DNA from: Epiperipatus broadwayi
Taxonomy: Eukaryota; Onychophora; Udeonychophora; Euonychophora; Peripatidae
DNA: 64,000 bases
NCBI GenBank assembly: GCA_028023455.1
Contig: JAQFVV010006274.1
Coordinates: forward strand, 4,712,001-4,776,000
Direction: 5' to 3'
The position numbers and the translations under genes are program-made. The notes beneath the pieces were generated by a model, which made no database searches, had not been told where the DNA came from, and worked only from the letters and a program-made list of their open reading frames with translations. Positions 44,251 through 54,107 of this stretch are shown one piece after another; the first letter of the stretch is position 1, and each line of letters opens with the position of its first letter.

Positions 44251-44603
44251 GAGTAGGCACTAGATAGGGATTTTATGCACAAGTCTTCTGGCATCCATTG
44301 ATAATTCTGGCTTGTACTGAGTGGCACTACTGTATGGAGAGTTTTGCCTGTTTATGTATTACCTGTTAAATGTATGCAGCAAATAAAAATATTAAGTAAA
44401 TAAAATATTAATTTTGTTACAATATATGATTTAATAAACAATTTGTTAAAAAAATTAAAAATCATGAAAGTAATATCATTTTATATTGTTGCACTATCAA
44501 ATAATCATTTCAAAATAACTGAAAAATAGAAAAATCAACAAAAAACTTTGTTTTAGGCATATAATAATCCCAGATGTGAATCTAAACTAGGATAGTACAC
44601 TGC

Positions 44604-45975
44604 CATCTACAAAACCTAATAGTATATTTGTTAAAAATTTTAACTCTAAAATCTATCATCTGTTCTAATCTAGCTATACCTCAAGTTCTTCATCTTATTT
44701 TTTCTTTAATGAAATTATGTGATTAATTCCATGCCATAAAGTAAACTTCTACATTTACAATATATATTTGGTATTACCATTAACCAAATGTCTAAAACTG
44801 CAAAATTCTTAATTTATTAAATAACTCATATAAACAAATGTATATATTTTTATTCAACATATTTTGCATTCATAAATTTCAATAAAAAAATTTTTTTTAA
44901 TCACTCTATTTTTATGATTTATAACAAAAAAAAATTATTTAAAAATATTTGACTATCCTTCATATAATTCACCTTTCTCAATAAAGTATACATATACTTC
45001 GAAAAATACTTCCATTCTCTAATTACTTCAGCAAATGACAATTATAAATATACTTCTCTACTTTTATATTACTGGAATTAAATTATCAAATTATTTAAAC
45101 TATATACTAATAATACTGAAATATTAAATCTTACCATTTTCATTAGATTAATTTTTATTATTTTCTTAGAAATGTTTATTATAAATAAACTCTTTCTTTA
45201 TAGGTATTATTATTGTCTCGTACGTTTTACTTCAATTTTGATCAAATACTATTTATTCATTCATTCATTCAGGTGGTACCACATTGGTTTTAAACTTCAG
45301 GTAATGAAGTTGCTTTTTTCGCCCCCAGGAATTTCCAAAATTACGGGTTTCACATGGTAATTAATATAGTTTAAACCTAAAAACTTTATGAATTATAAAA
45401 AAATATAGATAAATTACCATTTAAATTATATTCAAAATAACAAATATAAACTAATATCTTCAATAATTTTATTCATAAGTGAACGATCTGTAATTCAATT
45501 ATTATTATTATTTTTTTTTTTAATAGAAGTAGGACTTATTTTAAGTTCCTTTTCAACTAAAAAAGAAATCTACCATTTATATACATGCTATATTAATAAT
45601 AAGTACTATTTTATTAACAAATAGTATGTTTATCTTTGCTCAAATGGGCAACTCTAATCAAATGAAGATCTATAAGCATTTAAAATATTTAACTATAATT
45701 ACCATTTTTCAAAGTGCATACATTTCCTAAACTCAGTCTATAATATGACTATAAAATTAAATCATAGCATATCCTATATAAAAAAAACCCCAAAATGTTT
45801 AGCTCACTTGGAACAAATTGACTTATTATTCACATTATTTTAAAATGATCAATAAAATTAATTACATTTTAACTTACTATTCCTGGTTATACCCCCAACT
45901 ATATATGATAATAATAATATTAATAATCTGAGGTAAATGGTATCTAATTGAGCCCACACTTTCGGATAGTAAAAT
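44604..45975. other. Between the duplicated segments, no confident feature
   Basis: AT-rich sequence. 45265-45360 has two acceptor-like CAG sites after pyrimidine tracts and a GGTAATG/GGTAATT donor-like pair around very short open segments; too small to call. A short (ATTC)n lies at 45255-45270. Confidence 0.4.
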
Positions 45976-47170
45976 CTGTAATGAATTGATCAACTATTAC
46001 TAAAAAATCTGTAATGGAATAAAGTTGAATATATTATAATTAATTTACTAAATAGCTCATCATGTTTGATTACTAATTTTGCAATATTATAAATAGCTGT
46101 ATACTTCAATTAATAATTTTATTATACTCTAATTAAAATACCAAATGGCACTAGCATGAAATATTAGTAAATAATATTTAAAGAATATAAATTATAAAAA
46201 TACTAATACTGTTGAGCATCCATTACATTAGGTTAACTTCTTGTAATCAATAAAATGTAAATAAGAAAATTAATGAAATAAGATAATAAATTATTAAAAT
46301 ATATAATTGTTTATTTATACTTTGACTAACTAAATATTTAATATAAAAAACAGAATTATGTAGATTCTTTAAATTGACACCAAAACATAATGTAATCAAT
46401 AAATTAGAAATAATTATGAGATTCAAGTTTAATTAATAAAAATAAAATGTATCAATATAAATATATAAATAATAATATATATATACCAATGAATATATAA
46501 AATAATTTAAAGATGTGTTGTCAAAATTTCTAATTTATATATCTACGAAATAATGCAAAAGATCATGCATTAATAAATCAGAAGGAAAATATTTATCTGT
46601 ATTAGCATTAACAAATAAATCCTTAAAGTACATTAAAAAATAACTAAGTCTGTTTCAGTTTGTTTCATACACTTTTTCTTAGTTATATATAAGTGGAAGA
46701 AAATTAATTTAAATACAAACTTTCACTTCCACAAAAGTACATGAATTATAAATTATTCTAAATATGATTTATTTTTACTTAGGTTTAAACTCTATTGCTT
46801 TACAAATATATAAATAATAAACAAACAAAAACTTACTTTAAAATATTATATAAAAATCAAGATTAATATTAAAAAAGGTATTTAAATTTTATTTTAAAAT
46901 TATCTATTTTTTTTTTTTAGTTAGTTTATATTTTTGCATTATAGACAATTATGTATATTCTACATTAAACAAATACATATAATGAAGACATAAGATCTGG
47001 TTAACTTTTTCCAGTGATCATTGGATATTCCTATTAATTTATATAATAAATATAGCAATAAAAAATAAATTATAGCTCATAAGTACTATTTAATCCTTTG
47101 ATAAATTAAATTCTTTAGTAAATTAAATTCAACAATGCATTTCAATTCATATTCTTTTAGTTATTTTATG

Positions 47171-47226
<56 letters not shown>

Positions 47227-48170
47227 ATATCTCAGCAATATATATATATATATATATATATATTGATTGCTGAGATTATTCCACATTTCTTAGGCCTTAT
47301 AATATATTATACTTTGAGATAATTTTACTCCAGGACATTTCTAAATTACCCAAAAAACAATGTCTTTTGGAGCAAACATTTTAAATTTTATTTAGCTGTT
47401 CATTATTTTTTTCATTTCAACTATTACTTTTTATATAAAACACATTGATTCAATCTCAAAACACAGGCTTTTTATACCTCTTTGTTAGTGACAAAACATT
47501 GAGGTCATTATCTTGGATTTTGTTCCCATAGTTTCATTTGAAAACACCACATTGCTACTATCTGTTAGAAAGTGTCAAAATTTTGCTCAATAAAGTTTTT
47601 TTAAAATACAGCAGCATTCCTGAATTAAAAATGTTTTATTTTTATTTTTAAATAAATAAACAGTTTGTAAAATAAAAAACAATAATAATAAATTTGTAAT
47701 TTAAAATACATCTTTTAAAAACACAATTTGAATAACTATTCTTTGTTAATCTATTTATTTCATATAAAATATTCCCTAAATCTTTAAAATACTTATTAAA
47801 ATAATTACATTTCATATTATTTTAATTGTATTCACAATGCTGATAAGCACTCACATTGAATAACAATTGACTATTTTGTTGATTTATCTTTATGTATTAC
47901 CTGTTAAATGTATGCAGCAAATAAAAATATATTAAATAAATAAAATACTAGAAAATGAATATTAATACATATTTTAATCTATCCAGTCTATTTAATAATA
48001 AAATACTAACTTTATTACAATATATGGTTTAATATATAATCTGTTAGAAAATTAATTAAAAATCTCAAATCTCATAAAACAATTAAAAAATAAATAAACC
48101 AACAAAAATTTTTTTTTTTTTTTAGGAATATAATAATTCTAAGTATGAATCTAAACTAAAATGGCACAAT
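45976..48170 (+). repeat. Segmental duplication, copy 2 (empty site)
   Basis: Collinear with 41186-44603 but without the hammerhead insertion; the pre-insertion target is TTTATGTATT at 47889-47898. It contains an expanded (TA)n at 47167-47265 interrupted by TCAATATCTCAGCAATA, whose reverse complement follows, so the tract forms a hairpin. Confidence 0.88.
47167..47275 (+). repeat. (TA)n microsatellite with inverted repeat
   Basis: Two TA blocks separated by ATCTCAGCAA; the right block is followed by TTGATTGCTGAGAT, the inverse of the separator. The equivalent place in copy 1 (about 42658) has only a short TA run. Confidence 0.85.
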
Positions 48171-49305
48171 ATATATCATCAAACCAAGCTTGTATTTTTT
48201 TTTGGCTATAATATCCTGCCATCACTCTCTCATCCCAATTTTGCATAGTAAATTCAATAAATAATCATAGATAACCACAGACTTAATAATCTATAAGTTA
48301 CAATGGTATTTTTGTAATGAGCCTCTCCTGATACTCAAATCTTTAATACTAATCTAATGCTAATCTTTTCCTAAAAATCATTTTTAATGGTCTTGAGAGC
48401 ACTGAATCAAATCTAAAATTGCTTTTCAAAAAATAAACTTACATTTATTTATTAATAAACATCCAGTTTTGATGAATATATAATTTATAAACAGAAATCA
48501 ATTTTGTTTTTTGTCAAAAACAAAAAACTAACTAAATTTTATCATTTATTTCCCATATAAGTATGCATAAAAATGTAAAAAAAAAACCCAACTAATTTAT
48601 ATCTTCATATGTACATGTTGTACTCATGCATAATCATATAAATTGTAATACACATTCTTACACACTTACTATCTTGGTTTACATAAACTGAATTAATTTT
48701 TCCTGTTAAAATTATATACAGATATTTGAAATAAATAAATAAACCACAGTTATGTAAAAAAGTATACTCAAAACTTATAGAACATGTTTTGAATACTTTA
48801 CAAATGATATTTGGAATTGGTCAGTAATTCACTACAAATCTCAAAATAAAAAAAAAATATTACCCCAATTAAACCATTCTTAGTTATAATTAGATTCATT
48901 AATTAAAAACCTATTGCCAGCAATGGTGTCATTCTTCATATTCATAAACATTTCTTGATAAGAAAAGATCTAAAAAAGCTCAAAACTTTAGTTTTATATC
49001 CATTCCATAAAATTATATGTATTCAGAAATATTTCATTAAATTTTATGAAAGTTGGATCCAATTGTTTTTACTTTTATTTTAAATTCTCTTTACAAAATA
49101 TTACATTGCATGTAATTTCGTGTTGTCTTAATTTTCCTAATTTTTATTATCAACGTAAAATATAACTAGTGACTCTATAACTAACATAAATTTCATTCCT
49201 TAATAATATAAAAAAAAGTGAAATTTAATAATAGTAATGCCATTAAGATTTTTTTATTAATATTATAGAGAAAAATCAGTGCTAAAACATTAAAGTATTA
49301 TAATA
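48171..49305. other. No feature seen
   Basis: AT-rich sequence of about 1.1 kb, no supportable ORF, exon or repeat. Confidence 0.5.
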
Positions 49306-49308
49306 ATA

Positions 49309-49617
49309 ACTGAGACACAGGCTTGATATATACCTGTGACTATATATATGTAATATAGGGTATATGAGCACAGACTTTCACACCACCCACCTCTCTCCAC
49401 TCTATCTAATAACACTGATACACCTAAACACATATATGCTGAAAAGATAAATAATCACCAATATACGTATTTCATGCTAAACCAGCAATCATCAGTTGGT
49501 CCAGACTATCATCTTTACACACATATATAGTATAAGTGCTCAGATATATATTAAGATAGACTATTCTCATAGTTTAATGGACAGGCTTCAATCCACTCCA
49601 CACTCCAACCGTCCATA
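49309..49617 (-). repeat. Family A hammerhead element, single antisense partial copy
   Basis: Closely matches the left arm of the 28 kb fold-back: ACACAGGCTTGATATATACC, GGGTATATGAGCACAGACTT, ACTCTATCTAATAACACTGA, the ribozyme and GGACAGGCTTCAATC. It stops at CCAACCGTCCAT (49617) where the unit would continue, so it is truncated. Confidence 0.85.
49443..49516 (-). ncRNA. Type I hammerhead ribozyme, family A, intact core
   Basis: On the minus strand: CTGATGA (complement of 49489-49495), GAA (49471-49473), fully self-complementary stem III ATACGTAT (49463-49470), H17 = A (complement of 49462), so cleavage falls between 49462 and 49461. Stem I: CCAA (49496-49499) with TTGG (49458-49461), an internal loop, then AAAGATGA with TTTATCTTT. 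Stem II TGCT / AGCA around GGTTT, T-T at 10.1/11.1. With no loop in stem III the monomer cannot fold it; activity would require a dimer. Confidence 0.75.
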
Positions 49618-49937
49618 AAAATGAAAACAGTAACTCACATTTAATTAATGCTTTAATATATCAATTTAGATTATTGAAACTCATTTTTGATTTAAATTTA
49701 TGAAAGGAATCTTACATTAGACTAATGATGAGAAATTTTCCAATCTAGAATATCAAAAATTTTGGTGATTATTAAAATGAAGAGTCAAATTTGTTTATAG
49801 GAAATAGTCAAAATTAATTTTTAAAAATTCTAATTTCAGTAATATATCAAACAAAAAGTGACAGAATGTTCACTTTAAAAGTGTTGTAGATTCAAAAATA
49901 TTAGTTTACATTATCCATCAATTTATTTAGGGTATAA

Positions 49938-50222
49938 AATCACACTGTGTTTTTTACAGTTATTTGCATTAATATTTAAACAGCATTAAACTGTTGCACA
50001 TGCGCTTTGGATTTTAAATATAAAATAAATGAATACTAACACTTCAACCCCATGATAAAGTCTTTGGAAAAGACAGAATGGCCTTTCTGTCTTTTCCAAA
50101 GACTTTATCATGTGGTTGAAGTGTTAGTATTTTCATTTTATATTTAAAATCCAAAGCGCATCTGCAACAGTTTAATGCTGTTTAAATATTATTGTTTATA
50201 AAAAACATCGTGCTATATAAAA
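49938..50222. repeat. Fold-back element related to the 0.4 and 0.7 kb repeats
   Basis: Arms meet at about 50080. GACAGAAxGGCCxTTCTGTC forms the centre; further pairs are AAAGTCTTTGGAAAAGACAG / CTGTCTTTTCCAAAGACTTT, AATACTAACACTTCAACC / GGTTGAAGTGTTAGTATT and GCATTAAACTGTTG / CAACAGTTTAATGC. Arm length is about 140 bp. The TTGAAGTGTTAGTAT stretch resembles TCGAAACGTCAGTAT in the 17.5-17.76 kb fold-back, hinting that both descend from PLE-type hammerhead repeats. Confidence 0.8.
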
Positions 50223-50229
50223 TAATTGA

Positions 50230-51465
50230 TTTAGTTATTTGCATTGGAATATATCATATTTACCAGCTTATAAGAAACCACACCCATTTTACATACATTT
50301 TTAAGAAAAAAAATAATTTTCTACATTTGTTCATGAATTTCCATAATGATTTACTGTACTAATTATCTACAAAAAATGTAACTAGGAAAACTATAGTTAG
50401 TACCTTTTAATCTCCATACTCAAAACCCAGACATTCATCTTCAGAGTAAAACATTTTGAAGATTGTCTCTTTGCTAATCTGAATGTACCTTGTAGATAGA
50501 TTTATATTTTTCAGAGAATTTATTTTATTTTTTGACCATTTAATTTTAAAATAATTTTTTAAAAATTATGAAAATATTAAGTTATCATATTTTAAATGAT
50601 TTGCTCTGATAATATGATTATGAGAATATATATATATATATATATTGGAACAGATATTCTGTTCCATGCATATATATTCAAAAGACCCCCCCCCCATTTA
50701 AAAAAGACTAGCATGATTTGATCAAATTAAAAAAAGAAATAAAGCAAAAAGTTTATAGTTAAAAGAAAATCGTTATTGATTTTATAGTTTCAAATTATGA
50801 TGTAAATAAAAGCTGGCATTTATTAAAAAGATTACATTTTTAATTTTTGGAATGATGTTTTCAAATAAAGTGTGATAACAGCTTAAGGCAGTCTTAATAA
50901 ATTGAAAAACATGGATTAATCTTCATGCTTTCTTATCTATCCCGCTAAAAAAGTAGATTATCCAATCATTATGAAGAGAAAGGCAATCGGACTTAAATGA
51001 AAGCAGTGGGACAACTAAGATATGTGGGCTGAGCTGTTTAATCAATCCAAGAATCAGATATATATATATAGTCAAGTCACATGTTCAGAGCAGATTTTTT
51101 TTAAAAAGTTTCTTCAAAAAGATTTTTTTGATCAAATAGTTATTTTTTTTTTCAAAGAGATATTTTTCAAGTAGATGTTAAAGAAGAATTTTGAAAAAAA
51201 GATTTTAATTTTAAAAAGATATTACGAGCAGTTAAAGAACCACTGTTAATAATGGAAAAAGAAAACTTTATTGAGGAAATTATAACAATGGAAGAGTAAA
51301 CCAACAGCTTCATCTCTTCATCAAGCCATGATTTTCCAAGATTTGCCTGGGTAGATAGACATCACGGAAAGCCAATAATGCCATCCAGCTGAAATAAAAT
51401 GGCCCCCTTTTTGAAGGGACAAACTGGATATAAGGAAGGTAACAATTTTATAAATATTTAATACT
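50230..51465. other. No confident feature
   Basis: AT-rich. Contains (TA)n near 50630 followed by the hairpin GGAACAGATATTCTGTTCC (50645-50663) and a C run near 50687. 51240-51440 is less AT-rich but shows no continuous ORF. Confidence 0.4.
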
Positions 51466-51659
51466 TATATGGGTTTATAAAAGACAAACAAAACGTCTTT
51501 CTTAAAAATTAAAAAAAAAAAAATTATGAATAAAAATAGCTTATGTAAAAATACGTTTATTAATAATAAATTGTAAATGCTAGATGTCTTAAATGCAAAT
51601 CAAAAGGCATTTTAATCAGTATTTATATGTATTTATAAAAGATAAAACAAAACATCTTT

Positions 51660-51965
51660 CTTAATTCTTCAACCGTCTCTTACGAGGCTCCTCATCGACA
51701 TCTGACTTCACTCTAACTCTGCCAGTTCTTATGCTAAAATATTCGTTTGACAGGTTTTGATTAGGTTTCTAAAAGTTCTGTAAGATGGTGCCCTCTTCCG
51801 AATTATTTTACAAGTAAAAAATAAAAAAACACGCATTTAAACCTAAACAAAGAACGAACATTGGTTGTGATTGGTTGTTAGCGTGCTCTCAGCCAAAAAA
51901 GACATTCTGATTGGCTGGAAAGAACAAAGAAACCGCCTGATCAAAGAAAATAAAGAAAAACGCTG
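51660..51965. promoter_or_regulatory. Less AT-rich island with clustered CCAAT boxes and a short candidate exon
   Basis: Between 51860 and 51925 there are three CCAAT-type boxes, all reading CCAAT on the minus strand (ATTGG on plus, near 51860, 51870 and 51911), plus AAGATGGTGCCCTC at about 51783. On the minus strand TTTTAG precedes an open segment (about 51769 down to 51667) whose frame ends RVRVKSDVDEEPRKRRLKN and a stop. The block could be a promoter or first-exon region of a host gene, or part of an unrecognised repeat. Direct repeats of about 60 bp flank it (about 51521-51580 and 52398-52460). Confidence 0.3.
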
Positions 51966-52727
51966 AGATTTTCATTTTGAATATAATTTTAAAGAATATT
52001 AAGTATATATTGAGTAATTACAAATGATTTTCAGAGAGAATACTAAAAAAACAAAATTATTTTCGAAAAATATTGAAGATTTTAGTAAAAATATTTAAGA
52101 TTTAGCAAAAAGAAATATTTACTTTTCTTTTTGTTTATATTATAGCTTTTATGTTGCCGAAATTGAATGTTTTAGAATAAATAAATAGCAATTTATTTTT
52201 GAAAGAACTTTCGTTCTCTTCATAACCTGAAAAATTAGTAATATACTTTTTATAAACGTATCTGAGTTGAATTTAATATTATAGGCGAATATGTTTTAAC
52301 AATAGGCTTTGTCTTCAGTTTGTGAGTTGGCCAATTAAAAGATTTGATTTTTACCTCATACAACCAATAATATAATTAGCAGTTTAAGGGTTAAAAAAAG
52401 AAAATTATGAACAAATTTAGCTATGGAAATACGTTTTATTAAAGTTAAATTATAAATACTAAAATACCTATAATAAAAATGGTTTTTAATAAGGAGTGAC
52501 TTCTCATCTACAGATACATTTGAATTAAAATAAACGATAAAAAAACTAATACTTATAATGATTGATATTATTGATTTACAAATAAATATACCTAGAAGAG
52601 TCAGAAATACTGAGTTATTACAGATAACTCTAATTGGCTAATAAATAAATGCAGCTACTGATCAACTTATATGAAGAGATATACATCTGTGGCAGACCAA
52701 ATAATAATGGTTATGCTATATCACTAA

Positions 52728-53075
52728 ATAAAAATTACAAATGCTTACAGGCACCTCTACGGTATATAAATAAAATACTATATGGATTATAAATGCTTAC
52801 CTGCATATTGGTATTATGTGAAAAAAGTAATGAAACTTATGCACATAGATGCACATTTACACTGACTGGACTATGAATAGTCCACAAACCAAGAATTGTT
52901 CACATTACCTGTTTGATAAATTAAATAAAATAATGAAGTACTATAAAAATTACAAATTCTTACATGCATCTCGATTGTATACAAAGAAAATAATGAAACT
53001 TATGAGCACCAATGTACATTGACACTTGACTGAATTATAGAAATCTTACAGATCTGGAATAGCTCATCTTACCTA
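52728..53075 (+). repeat. Diverged tandem repeat, about 0.22 kb unit
   Basis: ATTACAAATGCTTACAGGCA with the later AATGAAACTTATG and GCACATTTACACTGACTG blocks recurs about 220 bp on as ATTACAAATTCTTACATGCA, AATGAAACTTATG and GTACATTGACACTTGACTG. A smaller duplicate pair (GAACTTTATTAGAATGACTT / GAACTTCATTAGAAGGACTT) follows at 53223 and 53323. Confidence 0.65.
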
Positions 53076-53689
53076 TTTACTTACCTAAAAGGGATGTACA
53101 GATATGGAATAAAGAGTGAAAAAATATTCATGCTGTATTGGTAGACGTCTACTAGATAAAAGACCCATTGAATTCTTTACCTAAGATAAATCAAAATGAG
53201 CCTTCATTTGAAATGAAGGATGAACTTTATTAGAATGACTTGTAAATGAACTATTGACCAACAAACTGCTTCTAACCTTTTCATAAATGAACTGAAAATG
53301 AGTCATCACATGGATATGAATGAACTTCATTAGAAGGACTTGCAAATTAATTTGTTAAATAAAATTTTCAATTCTATTTTGTTTTTATTGCATCACTCAT
53401 CATTCAGTGCACTTGCTCATGAGAATCTCATGCCTCTTGAGCTATGTCTGGCATAACTAGACCTAGGTAAGTCAGGTTGTAGTGAGGTGGAACTCTAGTG
53501 GTGCCATTTGGAAAACCATAGAATTGTCTAGATGCTTCCAGTCTCTATGGTGCTACATCTTCTGATGAGCAGGAAACATTGTTGTAGGGGGTTAATATCT
53601 CCATTGGGGAATGCCAATCGATAGTTCCTTCCTGCAACATGCTCATCAGGAAATTGTTACTACTGAGGTAATAAAGGGGTTGTACGGGT

Positions 53690-54080
53690 CTGGTTACAAT
53701 ATATATCATAATAAAAATACTAAAATATAATGGTAACAAACTATTATAAACAGTCTTTCAATCCGCAGAAGTACTTTCAGTTAATTTCTTAAACCTGCCT
53801 CAACTACCATTAAATTCAAAAAAACAAAATGGAAGCAAATGCCATCCATTCAAATCTCATATTTTAATGTTAACAGCTCATCTACTTATTAAATGCATTT
53901 TATTCCTATTTCATGGGATTTAAATTGATGTTTTTATGTGCTTTGTTTTTTGAATTTAATGGCAGTTGAGGGTTTAAGAAATTAACCGTAAGTACTTCTG
54001 CGGATTGAAAAGACTTGATAATAGTTTACTACCATTATATTTTAGTATTTTTATTATGATTACAATTTTTTTCTAATTAG
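53690..54080. repeat. Fold-back (MITE-like) element
   Basis: Arms of about 140 bp: ATAATAAAAATACTAAAATA / TATTTTAGTATTTTTATTAT, AATCCGCAGAAGTACTT / AAGTACTTCTGCGGATT, TTAATTTCTTAAACC / GGTTTAAGAAATTAA, GCCTCAACTACCATTAAATT / AATTTAATGGCAGTTGAGGG. The spacer is about 100 bp, without coding capacity. I see no hammerhead core in it. Target duplication unclear. Confidence 0.75.
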
Positions 54081-54107
54081 CGGACATTTTATTTATATTA
54101 TATATAT

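Larger units (their letters stand above)
43313..44360. mobile_element. Palindromic family B hammerhead element with 10-bp target-site duplication
   Basis: The insert 43323-44350 (1028 bp) is flanked by TTTATGTATT at 43313-43322 and 44351-44360. Copy 2 of the segmental duplication has one TTTATGTATT (47889-47898) at the same place, i.e. the empty site. The insert is a head-to-head palindrome centred near 43838: left arm antisense, right arm sense. Each arm is one unit plus a partial second copy (TTAAACCACTAAACATCAC at 43321 and 43707; spacing 386), like PLE pseudo-LTRs. Each arm has one hammerhead. The right arm has about 60 bp (about 44001-44060) not found in the left. No ORF. Confidence 0.9.
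41186..44603 (+). repeat. Segmental duplication, copy 1 (interrupted)
   Basis: Collinear with 45976-48170. Landmarks in order: AATTGATCAACTATTA, CCCATCATGTTTGATTACTA (CTCATCATG in copy 2), ACTTTGACTAACTAAATATT, CTTAGGCCTTGTAAGATATT, TTTTGGAGCAAACATT, TACCTCTTTGTTA, CCTGTTAAATGTATGCAGCA and TATGAATCTAAACTA-like text at the end. It carries a 1028-bp insertion (43323-44350) absent from copy 2, and about 230 bp near 42350-42560 that copy 2 lacks. It could be a large non-autonomous repeat rather than a true local duplication. Confidence 0.88.

Noticed and set aside
45265-45360. Pair of mini-exons with CAG acceptors
   Set aside because: Segments are about 28 nt each with no coding signal; easily produced by chance.
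51310-51345. Minus-strand TTGATGAAGAG hammerhead-like string
   Set aside because: No GAAA in register and no stem II.
53555-53660. CTGATGAGCA followed by GGAAAC, and a CTGATGA on the other strand near 53650
   Set aside because: The core box and GAAA lack a stem II of workable length between them and no stem III/H17 can be placed; at best a fossil.
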